A model generated the notes under the pieces. That model worked only from the letters and a program-made list of their open reading frames with translations, was not told the origin of the DNA and made no database searches. A stretch of DNA of 64,000 bases from contig CANMLG010000009.1 of the NCBI GenBank assembly GCA_947498765.1, positions 62,001 through 126,000 of the forward strand. The letters are read 5' to 3'. The DNA comes from an uncultured Aquimarina sp. GTDB taxonomy: Bacteria > Bacteroidota > Bacteroidia > Flavobacteriales > Flavobacteriaceae. Positions within the stretch are counted from its first letter, which is position 1; each line of letters starts with the position of its first letter. Made by a program: the position numbers and the translations under genes. Shown in pieces: positions 1 through 8,440 of this stretch.

Positions 1-298
1 TGTCAATTGCAACTATTCTTGAATGCTTATTTAAGTTCTAAAAAAGTTTCTTCAAATCTAAAATCAATAGAAATTTTAGTTTTCTATTCTATAGAGTATA
101 AGTTACGAAAACATTTTCGTTCATTTAAAAAGAATAGTGTCATTTATCGATTGTCCCGACTTTAATGTCTCATATATAGAACTTTCCTACAAAAAATAGT
201 GTCTTTATCGAACAATAGACACTTTTAATCTTAATGTTGGTACTAAAAAAAAATGCAAGAGTTACTACAAGTATTTTTGCTCAACAAATCTACCAACT
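1..298. other. Non-coding leader upstream of the GH5 gene, with a 17-18 bp direct repeat
   Basis: No credible gene is visible here. Two near-identical boxes lie at 133-150 and 195-211 (AATAGTGTCATTTATCGA and the same without one A), with starts 62 bp apart. A Bacteroidota -7-like box TATTTTTG sits at 272-279, which would start transcription about 10-15 bases before the GH5 ATG at 299. I found no convincing TTG box at the right distance. The repeated boxes could be regulator sites; that is inference. Confidence 0.4.
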
Positions 299-1819
299 AT
301 GATTAAAAAGATTACACTATTATCACTAGTAACTTCGGCGTTTCTGTCTGTGGGATTAGCAAATGCTCAAAATGCTTGTCAGCAAAACTGGTTAACAGCA
401 GAGGGGAATACCTTAGTTGATGCTGCTGGAAATGAAGTTATATTAGCAGGAGTCAATTGGTTTGGATTCGAAACTCAAATAAGTATTCCTCATGGGTTAT
501 ATGCAAGGGATGTTGATGGGATGTTAATGCAAATAAAAGAGTTAGGATTCAACTGTATTCGATTGCCTTGGCATAATGGAATCTTGAGGGAAGGTGCTAA
601 ATTCGAAGATCCTAATTCATGGGTTAAAGATCCTTTTTCGTATAATGGTATTCCGGCTCAGGGACCATATTCAAATTTAAAAATAAGTAAAAAAGAAACA
701 GGTAAGCCTTTAAAGCCAATTGATGTAATGGATTACATAGTTGATTGGTGTCAGGAAAACGACTTAAAGATAATTTTAGACTGTCATTCTCGTAATCCAG
801 ATGCTTACTTAGTTGAAAAACTATGGTATACTGAAACTACATCAGAACAACAATGGATTGATGATTGGGTGTTTTTAACAGAGCGCTATAAGGATAAGAG
901 TGCGGTTGTTGGTATGGATCTTAATAATGAGCCTAATGGTAAGATTGATAATCTGGCAGGTGCTCGTTGGGGAACTGGGGATGAGTTTGATTGGCGATTG
1001 GCAGCAGAAAAATGTGGTAATGCCATCTTGGAGGCAAATCCTAATGTATTAATATTAGTTGAAGGTATTGAAGCGTATATTAAGCCAGATGGTGAGTTGA
1101 CTTCATACTGGTGGGGAGGAAATTTGCAAGGGGCACGTGATTATCCTGTGCGCTTAAGTAATCCTAAAAAGCTAATGTATTCACCTCATGAATACGGTCC
1201 AAGAGTACATGATCAAAAGTGGTTCTCTGCGGCTGATTTTCCTGAAAACATGCCAGGTATTTGGGAAGAGCAATTTAACTTTTTGAACACAAATAAAACA
1301 ACACCATTGCTTATTGGAGAGCTTGGTATACAGGGGAGGGGTGGCAAAGATGAAATCTGGTTTCAAAAGTTTATTGATTTCATAAAGGAGAAAAAGCTGC
1401 ATTATACTTTTTGGGCTCTAAATCCTAATTCCGGAGATACCGGTGGTATTTTAACCAATGATTGGATTTCTGTTGAACAGTGGAAATTGGATTATTTAAA
1501 ACCAATTTTATCAAATCCGATACCAAACTGTATAAATATAGATGGAGGAGCGACACTTTCAGCTCCTGATTTTGGAGAGGTAGAGATGAATGGTGTGAAT
1601 ATTTCCCCAAACCCAACAAAAGGATCTTTAGAGGTTGTTGCTAATGAATTAATAAAATCAATAACCGTATACAATCTTTTAGGTAGTGAAGTATTATTGT
1701 TTGAAAATGTTAATGAAGAAGCATTAAAATTTTCTGTTCGTGGTTTGTCAAGTGGGTTGTATGTAGTTAAAACAATTACAGAAAATGGTATGTATACCAC
1801 AAAGCTTATGAGAAATTAA
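299..1819 (+). CDS. Secreted glycoside hydrolase family 5 (endoglucanase-like) with T9SS sorting domain
   Basis: A likely endo-acting beta-glycosidase (cellulase/mannanase class). The 506-residue protein begins with a signal peptide ending near ANAQ24. A GH5 barrel covers roughly residues 30-410. The acid/base Glu is E211 in the LNNEP motif and the nucleophile is E341 in IGELG; GVNWFGFET near residue 51 is the usual GH5 opening. From about residue 428 a type A T9SS C-terminal domain follows (ISPNPTKG, then a GLYVV/KLMRN ending), so the enzyme should cross the outer membrane and be released or attached at the surface. It stands alone, with no polysaccharide-utilisation genes beside it. The substrate cannot be fixed from sequence; cellulose-type glucan fits the GH9 gene 24 kb away. 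Confidence 0.92.
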   Translation: MIKKITLLSLVTSAFLSVGLANAQNACQQNWLTAEGNTLVDAAGNEVILAGVNWFGFETQISIPHGLYARDVDGMLMQIKELGFNCIRLPWHNGILREGAKFEDPNSWVKDPFSYNGIPAQGPYSNLKISKKETGKPLKPIDVMDYIVDWCQENDLKIILDCHSRNPDAYLVEKLWYTETTSEQQWIDDWVFLTERYKDKSAVVGMDLNNEPNGKIDNLAGARWGTGDEFDWRLAAEKCGNAILEANPNVLILVEGIEAYIKPDGELTSYWWGGNLQGARDYPVRLSNPKKLMYSPHEYGPRVHDQKWFSAADFPENMPGIWEEQFNFLNTNKTTPLLIGELGIQGRGGKDEIWFQKFIDFIKEKKLHYTFWALNPNSGDTGGILTNDWISVEQWKLDYLKPILSNPIPNCINIDGGATLSAPDFGEVEMNGVNISPNPTKGSLEVVANELIKSITVYNLLGSEVLLFENVNEEALKFSVRGLSSGLYVVKTITENGMYTTKLMRN

Positions 1820-1877
1820 TTGGGATATTTTTTTTACTGTAAAATTGTATATTTAATTAAATAATACACAGTAAAAG

Positions 1878-2228
1878 ATGAATAAGAGTTGTCCAGAGTG
1901 TGGAGAAAAAATAATTGGTCGTTCTGATAAGCGTTTTTGTTCAGATTACTGCAGAAATTCTTTTAATAATAAACAAAACAAGGATGTTACTAATTTAATT
2001 CGAAATACAAATAATCAGCTTCGTAAAAATTACAGGATTTTAACTTTGTTAAATCCTTATGATAAAACTAAAACCACTAAAAGCAAATTAGCTTCTAGTG
2101 GTTTTGATTTTAATTTACATACCAGCACATATACAACAAAAGCAGGTAAAATATATTATTTTATATATGATCAAGGCTACTTGCCTTTAGATAATGATTA
2201 CTATGCTTTGGTGAAACGTAATGTTTAG
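1878..2228 (+). CDS. Small zinc-ribbon protein of unknown function
   Basis: A 116-residue cytoplasmic protein. The N-terminus carries a treble-clef or zinc-ribbon-like site: CPEC at residues 5-8 and C21-x3-C25 in the stretch RFCSDYCRN. The rest is basic and polar and predicted to be mixed helix/strand, with no catalytic motif I recognise. It follows the GH5 gene by 58 bases on the same strand but has no obvious functional link. Similar short zinc-ribbon proteins are common and unnamed in flavobacteria; nucleic-acid or protein binding is possible but unproven. Confidence 0.75.
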   Translation: MNKSCPECGEKIIGRSDKRFCSDYCRNSFNNKQNKDVTNLIRNTNNQLRKNYRILTLLNPYDKTKTTKSKLASSGFDFNLHTSTYTTKAGKIYYFIYDQGYLPLDNDYYALVKRNV

Positions 2229-2268
2229 TGCGATTTTTTATGTGGTAATAGTGTGAATATATTAATTT

Positions 2269-2736
2269 TTAGTGTCCCCAGTTTTGTGAGTTTAAATGAA
2301 GTGCTGCTAAAATGATGTCATGTTGACTTATTTGTCCAACTAATTTATTGCCCTCAATTACAGGGAAACGTTTGTAAGGGCTTTTGTGAAATTGTTCAGC
2401 AGCTTCAAAAATACTAGCGCTACTATCAATAGTTTCAACAATTGTTGACATATATTTTTCAACAATTTCGGTACTCATAGGCATATTAAAATATCTGCTA
2501 TCGCTTAATTGTTTCATGCAATCACTTTCGGAAATCATTCCAATTAGTTCTCCTTTGTCATTTACTACTGGTCCACCTGTAATTTCGTTTCGCACAAGTG
2601 TTTCCATAGTTTCTAATAATGTTAATTGTGGCGAAAATGAAATCAACTTCTTAGTCATGTAATCTGACACCGTTATTGCTACATCCATGCCTTTTTTTGG
2701 CTTCGCTCTTTCGCCCATAAAATTTGAAATCCCCAT
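2269..2736 (-). CDS. Tandem CBS-domain protein
   Basis: A 155-residue soluble protein made almost wholly of two CBS motifs (roughly residues 25-80 and 90-148). Visible CBS signatures are TGGPVVNDKGELIGMISESD in the first and KRFPVIEGNKLVGQISQHD in the second. CBS pairs bind adenosine nucleotides and act as regulatory sensors; free-standing ones usually control a partner protein. No partner is adjacent: the gene converges with the zinc-ribbon gene and is divergent from the epimerase-like gene. The N-terminal 20 residues are basic and variable. The family is clear; the target is unknown. Confidence 0.88.
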   Translation of the reverse strand: MGISNFMGERAKPKKGMDVAITVSDYMTKKLISFSPQLTLLETMETLVRNEITGGPVVNDKGELIGMISESDCMKQLSDSRYFNMPMSTEIVEKYMSTIVETIDSSASIFEAAEQFHKSPYKRFPVIEGNKLVGQISQHDIILAALHLNSQNWGH

Positions 2737-2917
2737 ATCTGATTACTTTAAGTTAAACTTAAATATATTGATTTTTAATGAGATATAAAACACTTTAGCG
2801 TTAAAATACTTTTTTTGATCGTATTTTAAGTGCTAGTTTTAACTTGTTTTTTGTGGATTTAATTTGATTTTTATAAAAAAAAAACAAGTATCTGGTTATA
2901 TTTATAAAAAAAAGTGA

Positions 2918-3730
2918 ATGAATATTTCAATATTAGGTTTAGGGTGGTTAGGTAAGCCTTTGGCAGATAGTTTATTGGATTTGGGCTTTGTTGTAAAGGG
3001 AAGTACTACATCAGTTGCTAAGTTAAATGATCTAAAGGCAGAAGGCTATAATGTGTACAAGGTACAGATAGAGGAAAAAGAGGTTTATGGAAATGTGAAG
3101 TCACTTTTAAAAGACTCGGAAATACTTATTTTAAATACACCTCCAGGTCTACGTCGAAATCCAGAAAGTAATTATGTGGCTAAAATTAAACAGTTGATTC
3201 CCTATATTGAAAATTCTTCAGTTAGGAATGTGTTATTTATAGGTTCTACTTCAGTTTTTGCTGATACAAAGGATATGCTAGAGGTAACTAATGAGATGCT
3301 TCCAAATTCGGAAAGCTCTTCCGCAAAACAATTAATAAGGGTAGAAAGGATTTTAAGTGAGAATGTTAATTTTAAAACTACCATTCTTCGTTTTGCTGGT
3401 TTGGTGGATGAACGAAGACATCCAGCAACAATGATGTCTAAACGAAAACAAATCCCTAATCCATTAGCGCCAGTAAATTTAATTCACAGATCAGATTGCG
3501 TAGGGATTATTCGAGAAATTATTTCTGGGCATGAATGGGGTAAAATATACAATGCGGCATACCCATTACATCCTTCAAAGGAAACATATTACACAAATGT
3601 TTGTACTCATAAAAAATTGCCACTACCTAATTTTATACAAAACGAAATAAGTAAAGGAAAGCTTATTAATGGGCAAAAAACAGCTAATGAATTGAGTTAT
3701 AAATACAATCATTCAATTTTAAAAGATTAA
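2918..3730 (+). CDS. NAD(P)-binding epimerase/reductase-like protein (SDR-type Rossmann fold)
   Basis: A 270-residue protein opening with a dinucleotide-binding glycine motif (ISILGLGWLGKPLA, residues 3-16) and continuing as an extended short-chain dehydrogenase/epimerase-like fold (FIGSTSVFAD near 109; ILRFAGLVDERRHP near 160). It resembles the YeeZ-type NAD-dependent epimerase group. The classical YxxxK catalytic pair is not evident, so the activity may be atypical or absent. It is a single gene with a divergent neighbour (the CBS protein). The substrate is unknown. Confidence 0.8.
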   Translation: MNISILGLGWLGKPLADSLLDLGFVVKGSTTSVAKLNDLKAEGYNVYKVQIEEKEVYGNVKSLLKDSEILILNTPPGLRRNPESNYVAKIKQLIPYIENSSVRNVLFIGSTSVFADTKDMLEVTNEMLPNSESSSAKQLIRVERILSENVNFKTTILRFAGLVDERRHPATMMSKRKQIPNPLAPVNLIHRSDCVGIIREIISGHEWGKIYNAAYPLHPSKETYYTNVCTHKKLPLPNFIQNEISKGKLINGQKTANELSYKYNHSILKD

Positions 3731-4016
3731 AGCTTTTTGTTAGTAAAAATTGTTAAAATTATCGGAAACGCTAATCAGGTGTATTTAATGTTAATTTTTA
3801 AAAATTTATTTTTTGCGAATTATGTAATTTTAGCTTAAAAAAAAGAATAACTAGGTAGTATTACGTAAGTATATTGAGGTTTGGTTGAGATTAGTGTAAA
3901 ATATGCGTGAATTTGTTATCCATAATTAGTTTAAACAAGTATTAAACCCCTTTAAAAGCTTGTACAAAAACCTTTTCGAGGTTATTTTTGTGGGATATTA
4001 TTTTAACAATAAACTA
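3731..4016. other. Intergenic region upstream of sdhC
   Basis: AT-rich and non-coding. It contains the sdhC promoter described separately at 3960-3990. No hairpin or gene is evident in the rest. Confidence 0.5.
3960..3990 (+). promoter_or_regulatory. Bacteroidota-type promoter of sdhCAB
   Basis: TTG at 3960-3962, a 20-base spacer, then TATTTTTG at 3983-3990, matching the Bacteroidota sigma-ABfr pattern (TTG at -33, TAnnTTTG at -7). Transcription would start near 3996-3998, about 20 bases before the sdhC ATG at 4017. The same TTG would be the start codon of a longer reading frame, so this promoter argues against that longer start. Confidence 0.7.
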
Positions 4017-4676
4017 ATGAGTGGACTTATCCGATCTTCGATTGCAAGGAAAGTAGCTATGGCCTTGTCGGGGCTTTTTCTAGTGTTCTTTCTTTTACAG
4101 CATTTTACTATTAATTTGACTTCAGTTTTTAGTGAAGATGCCTTTAATGCAGCCTCACATTTTATGGGAACGAATCCTTTGGTGCAATTTGCATTGCAAC
4201 CTGTTTTAATTTTTGGAGTAGTATTCCATTTTGTTATGGGATTTATTTTAGAAATTAAAAATAAAGGAGCACGTTCGGTAAAATATGCAAGTTATAATGG
4301 AGCGGCAAATGCTTCATGGATGTCGCGCAACATGATTTATTCTGGAATTGCAGTTTTAGCTTTTTTAGGGCTTCATTTTTATGATTTTTGGGTGCCCGAA
4401 ATCATATATAAATATGTGGAAACAAATCCTGAGGTTGCGACTAGATATTATGGAGAATTACAACATAAATTTGTAGATCCAGTGCGTACTGGTTTATACT
4501 GTGTTTCCTTTGTGTTTTTAGCATTGCATTTACTACACGGATTTGCGTCATCATTTCAATCTGTTGGAGTAAACAACAAATACTCGGCAGGTATTCAAAA
4601 GTTTGCTAAGGCATTTGCAATAGTTATCCCAGTTGGATTCATTTTTATTGCATTGTTTCATCATTTAAACCACTAA
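4017..4676 (+). CDS. sdhC: Succinate dehydrogenase / fumarate reductase cytochrome b subunit
   Basis: Membrane anchor of respiratory complex II, passing electrons from succinate oxidation to menaquinone. The 219-residue protein has about five hydrophobic helices. Histidines suitable as haem b ligands are visible (LLQHFTIN, VFHFVMGF, LGLHFYDFW, ALHLLHGF), consistent with the single-polypeptide di-haem anchor used in Bacteroidota. I chose ATG 4017: the frame is open back to TTG 3960, but that TTG is the promoter -33 box, and MSGLIRSSIARKVAMALSG is the expected N-terminus. sdhA starts 12 bases downstream. Confidence 0.95.
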   Translation: MSGLIRSSIARKVAMALSGLFLVFFLLQHFTINLTSVFSEDAFNAASHFMGTNPLVQFALQPVLIFGVVFHFVMGFILEIKNKGARSVKYASYNGAANASWMSRNMIYSGIAVLAFLGLHFYDFWVPEIIYKYVETNPEVATRYYGELQHKFVDPVRTGLYCVSFVFLALHLLHGFASSFQSVGVNNKYSAGIQKFAKAFAIVIPVGFIFIALFHHLNH

Positions 4677-4688
4677 TCACATAACAAT

Positions 4689-6701
4689 ATGGCATTAGAT
4701 TCAAAAATTCCAGAAGGTCCATTAGCTGATAAGTGGACAAATCATAAAAATAAAATTAACCTAGTTAATCCAGCCAATAAACGTAATATAGATGTTATAG
4801 TTGTAGGTACGGGACTTGCTGGAGGTAGTGCCGCAGCATCATTAGCAGAGCTGGGATATAACGTAAAAACATTTTGCTATCAGGATTCACCTCGTAGAGC
4901 GCACTCTATTGCAGCTCAAGGTGGAATTAATGCAGCAAAAAATTATCAAGGTGATGGTGATTCTAATTATCGTTTGTTTTATGATACGATAAAAGGAGGA
5001 GATTATCGTTCACGTGAAGCTAACGTATACCGTTTAGCTGAAGTGTCAGGTAATATTATAGATCAATGTGTGGCGCAAGGTGTTCCATTTGCACGTGAGT
5101 ATGGAGGCTTATTAGATAACCGTTCATTTGGAGGAGTGTTAGTATCTCGTACTTTTTATGCAAAAGGGCAAACAGGGCAGCAGTTATTATTAGGTGCGTA
5201 TTCAGCAATGAATCGTCAAATTAATAGAGGGAAAATTCAAGCCTATAACCGTCATGAAATGCTAGATTTAGTTAAAGTTGATGGTAAGGCGCGTGGAATT
5301 ATTGCTCGTAACTTGGTTACAGGAAAAATAGAAAGACATTCTGCACATGCGGTAGTTTTAGCTACTGGAGGATATGGAAACGTATTCTTTTTAAGTACAA
5401 ATGCCATGGGAAGTAATGTAATGGCGGCATGGAGAGCTCACCGTAGAGGTGCATATTTTGCAAATCCATGTTATACACAAATTCACCCTACATGTATTCC
5501 TGTTTCAGGGGAACATCAATCAAAGTTGACATTAATGTCAGAATCTTTGCGTAATGATGGTCGTATATGGGTGCCTAAAAAAATAGAAGATGTAAAAGCT
5601 ATTAGAGAAGGGAAATTAAAGCCTACTCAAATTGCAGAAGCAGATAGAGATTATTATTTAGAACGTCGTTACCCAGCATTTGGTAACCTAGTGCCACGTG
5701 ATGTAGCCTCTAGAGCAGCTAAAGAGCGTTGTGATGCAGGTTATGGAGTAAATAAAACTGGAGAAGCTGTGTATTTGGATTTTGCTTCGGCAATTCAACG
5801 TTATGGTAAGGAAAAAGCATTGACAAGTGGGATTAGTAATCCTTCTGCCGCTCAAATATTGGAATTAGGAGAAGCTATTATTGAAAACAAATACGGAAAC
5901 CTTTTTCAGATGTATGAAAAAATTGTAGATGAGAATCCATACAAAACTCCAATGATGATATACCCTGCGGTGCATTATACTATGGGAGGGCTTTGGGTTG
6001 ACTATAATTTACAAACTACTATTCCTGGATGTTATGCAGCAGGAGAAGCAAATTTTTCTGATCATGGAGCAAATCGATTGGGTGCTTCAGCATTAATGCA
6101 AGGTTTGGCTGATGGTTATTTTGTATTGCCTTATACTATTGGAGATTATTTAGCGGATGATATTCGTACAGGTAAAATACCAACTGACACACCAGAATTT
6201 GATAAAGCGGAAGCTGATGTCAAAGAGCGTATTGAGAAACTAATGAATGCAAATGGAAAACATTCTGTTGATTATTACCACAAGAAATTAGGTAAAATCA
6301 TGTGGAATAAGTGTGGAATGTCTCGTAATGCAGCCGATTTGGAGTCTGCAATGAAAGAAATAGAAGCTTTACGTGCTGATTTCTGGGAAAATGTAAATAT
6401 ACCTGGTAGTGCTGATAGTCTAAATACGGAGCTTGAAAAAGCGGGTCGTGTTGCAGATTTCTTAGAATTAGGAGAGCTTTTCGCGAAGGATGCCTTTGTT
6501 AGAAATGAATCTTGTGGAGGGCACTTCCGCGAAGAATCTGTAGAGCAAAGTGGAGAGCAAAAAGGAGAAGCTTTACGTAATGATGTAGACTTCAAATTTG
6601 TGTCTGCTTGGGAGTATAAAGGAGCACCTAAAGAAGCTGTTCTGCATAAGGAAGATCTAGTTTATGAGAATATTGAATTAAAAACACGTTCGTATAAATA
6701 G
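4689..6701 (+). CDS. sdhA: Succinate dehydrogenase / fumarate reductase flavoprotein subunit
   Basis: Catalytic FAD subunit of complex II; it oxidises succinate to fumarate at the inner face of the cytoplasmic membrane. The 670-residue protein has the FAD-binding [17 protein letters not shown] motif (about residues 40-56), the flavin-linking [10 protein letters not shown] segment, and active-site regions including [21 protein letters not shown] and the [23 protein letters not shown] end motif. The length fits the long (about 670) epsilon-proteobacteria/Bacteroidota type. It is the second gene of the sdhCAB operon. Confidence 0.97.
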   Translation: MALDSKIPEGPLADKWTNHKNKINLVNPANKRNIDVIVVGTGLAGGSAAASLAELGYNVKTFCYQDSPRRAHSIAAQGGINAAKNYQGDGDSNYRLFYDTIKGGDYRSREANVYRLAEVSGNIIDQCVAQGVPFAREYGGLLDNRSFGGVLVSRTFYAKGQTGQQLLLGAYSAMNRQINRGKIQAYNRHEMLDLVKVDGKARGIIARNLVTGKIERHSAHAVVLATGGYGNVFFLSTNAMGSNVMAAWRAHRRGAYFANPCYTQIHPTCIPVSGEHQSKLTLMSESLRNDGRIWVPKKIEDVKAIREGKLKPTQIAEADRDYYLERRYPAFGNLVPRDVASRAAKERCDAGYGVNKTGEAVYLDFASAIQRYGKEKALTSGISNPSAAQILELGEAIIENKYGNLFQMYEKIVDENPYKTPMMIYPAVHYTMGGLWVDYNLQTTIPGCYAAGEANFSDHGANRLGASALMQGLADGYFVLPYTIGDYLADDIRTGKIPTDTPEFDKAEADVKERIEKLMNANGKHSVDYYHKKLGKIMWNKCGMSRNAADLESAMKEIEALRADFWENVNIPGSADSLNTELEKAGRVADFLELGELFAKDAFVRNESCGGHFREESVEQSGEQKGEALRNDVDFKFVSAWEYKGAPKEAVLHKEDLVYENIELKTRSYK

Positions 6702-6705
6702 TTGA

Positions 6706-6763
6706 TGGTTGTCAGTTATTAGTTTATAGCAATAGAAAACTAACAACGAGCAACTAACAACCA
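6706..6763. repeat. Imperfect palindrome between sdhA and sdhB (REP-like)
   Basis: The left arm TGGTTGTCAGTTATTAGTTT (6706-6725) is complementary, with a few mismatches and a short bulge, to the right arm at 6737-6763, which reads AAACTAACAAC, then GAGC, then AACTAACAACCA. It fills nearly the whole 75-base gap inside the sdh operon. It has no following T-run, so it is unlikely to be a simple terminator. Short palindromes of this composition occur as dispersed repeats in flavobacterial genomes; here it could stabilise or process the mRNA. Confidence 0.6.
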
Positions 6764-6776
6764 AAAACTAAAAACT

Positions 6777-7523
6777 ATGAAATTATTATTAAAAATATGG
6801 CGTCAGAAGGATGCTAATAGTAAAGGGCAAATAGTAGATTATCCTTTAGATGGAGTAGAAGAGGATATGTCTTTTTTAGAAATGTTGGATGTTTTAAACG
6901 AACAACTTATAAATAAAGGGGAAGAGCCAGTGGTGTTTGATCATGACTGTCGAGAGGGCATTTGTGGAATGTGTTCTTTGCAAATTAATGGAGAGCCTCA
7001 TGGTCCGGATCGTGGTGTAACTACCTGTCAATTGCATATGCGTATGTTTAATGATGGAGATACTATATTTATAGAGCCATTTAGAGCGAATGCTTTTCCG
7101 GTGGTAAAAGATCTTATGGTGGATCGTAGTGCTTTTGATCGTATACAACATGCCGGTGGATATGTTTCTGTAAATACTTCAGGAAACACAATTGATGCTA
7201 ATGCGATTCCTATTAATAAAGATAATGCAGATGATGCTTTTTCTGCGGCTACGTGTATTGGTTGCGGAGCTTGTGTTGCGGCATGTAAAAATGCATCAGC
7301 AATGCTGTTTACTTCTGCGAAAGTGTCTCAATATGCATTATTGCCTCAGGGACAAGTGGAGGCTGTTGATCGTGTGCAAGCTATGGTTGCTCAAATGGAT
7401 GCTGAAGGATTTGGTAACTGTACAAATACTGGAGCATGTGAAATTGAATGCCCTAAAGGGATTTCATTAGAAAATATAGCACGTATGAATCGCGAATATT
7501 TATCTGCTACTATTAAAGGTTAG
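6777..7523 (+). CDS. sdhB: Succinate dehydrogenase / fumarate reductase iron-sulfur subunit
   Basis: Electron-transfer subunit of complex II. The 248-residue protein has an N-terminal plant-type [2Fe-2S] site ([16 protein letters not shown], about residues 57-72, with another Cys in TTCQLH near 87) and C-terminal [11 protein letters not shown] and [12 protein letters not shown] motifs for the [4Fe-4S] and [3Fe-4S] clusters. It is the last gene of the operon and is followed by a very strong hairpin. The 75-base gap from sdhA holds the REP-like palindrome. Confidence 0.97.
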   Translation: MKLLLKIWRQKDANSKGQIVDYPLDGVEEDMSFLEMLDVLNEQLINKGEEPVVFDHDCREGICGMCSLQINGEPHGPDRGVTTCQLHMRMFNDGDTIFIEPFRANAFPVVKDLMVDRSAFDRIQHAGGYVSVNTSGNTIDANAIPINKDNADDAFSAATCIGCGACVAACKNASAMLFTSAKVSQYALLPQGQVEAVDRVQAMVAQMDAEGFGNCTNTGACEIECPKGISLENIARMNREYLSATIKG

Positions 7524-7536
7524 TGGATAATGTGTA

Positions 7537-7592
7537 TTTTAAATAAAAAAGTGACTTTTAATAATTATTAAAAGTCACTTTTTTATTTAAAA
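7537..7592 (+). terminator. Strong intrinsic terminator after sdhB
   Basis: A near-perfect palindrome of about 26 bp per arm: AAATAAAAAAGTGACTTTTA, a short AT loop, then the reverse complement ending in ACTTTTTTATTT. A-run on one side and T-run on the other, so it can stop transcription from both directions; the minus-strand gene at 7661-7885 also ends towards it. Confidence 0.85.
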
Positions 7593-7660
7593 ATAGTCAA
7601 GTTATAAATTTAGCTAAATAGGTTTAGGTAAATTGTTACTAATGGCTATTTATTTTTTTG

Positions 7661-7885
7661 TTAAACAGAAGGTTGTCTACCTTTTAATCTTTTTTCAATT
7701 TTCTGTTTAATAACTGTTAACCGTTTCATCAAATCCATGATTTCAGCTTCCTTTGTTTCTTTGTAGATCTGATTTAGGTCTAAAATAAGGGCTTTTACTT
7801 CTCTTGATGCTTCAATACGGTCGCTTGTCGTTATGAATGTTTGTTTTCTTTGTTCAAACTCAAGCGCTCTTTCCATTAAATCCAT
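7661..7885 (-). CDS. Small helical protein of unknown function
   Basis: 74 residues, strongly charged and predicted almost entirely alpha-helical (ALEFEQRKQ, EASREVKALI, KRLTVIKQKIEKRLKG). No cysteine, signal peptide or membrane segment. Codon use and start look like a real gene, and short proteins of this type are found as unnamed genes in flavobacteria. It converges on sdhB and shares its terminator. A possible -7 box TATTTTTG (minus) lies at 7977-7984. No function can be given. Confidence 0.65.
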   Translation of the reverse strand: MDLMERALEFEQRKQTFITTSDRIEASREVKALILDLNQIYKETKEAEIMDLMKRLTVIKQKIEKRLKGRQPSV

Positions 7886-8440
7886 AGTGCAATTTTAAGC
7901 TTAATTTTGTCAATAATATTTCTATATTTTTTATTCGGGGGTATAAACTGCTAATTTTCAAAAAATGATAATTTTGCAAAAATATGACCATTTGGTTATT
8001 TAAATATAGAATTAATTTGTTAACTAATCTTTTGTTTTTCAATTATTTGAGTTTTTTTTACGAAATTTTTGCAAAAATCAATTAAAACATCAAAAAAATG
8101 AAAGTGCAATAACGATTTATTTTTTAAATAAATAAAAAAATAAGGTTATTATTTTGTAATTAAATTCAAAAGTAATGCCTAAAAATAAGATATCACTATT
8201 TTGTTGAGTAAAAATTAAGTGTTCACTTTATGTTGTAATGAGAATTTTATGTCCAAATAGAGGATTTAGTATTGTTATTTTAATTTTTTTTGTTTTTTAT
8301 ATTGAAGTATTTTATTTTTTTGTATTAATAGGTGTAAAATGACAAAAATTAGGGCTGCTATTTTTTGAAATCTATTATAACTTAGATTGGTATTTAGTAT
8401 TTGTTTCTTTTGAGTAAGGTATAGTAAATTGAACTTTTCA
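7886..8440. other. AT-rich gap with no supported gene
   Basis: About 550 bases of very AT-rich sequence between the small helical-protein gene and the 3' end of pbpC. The open frames here are short, low-complexity and start inside neighbouring genes. I see no hairpin or RNA gene apart from a possible -7 promoter box for the gene to the left. Confidence 0.5.

Noticed and set aside
7860..8042. A minus-strand frame of 60 codons upstream of the small helical-protein gene
   Set aside because: Hydrophobic, AT-driven composition, overlaps the start of the better-supported gene at 7661-7885, and covers its likely promoter.
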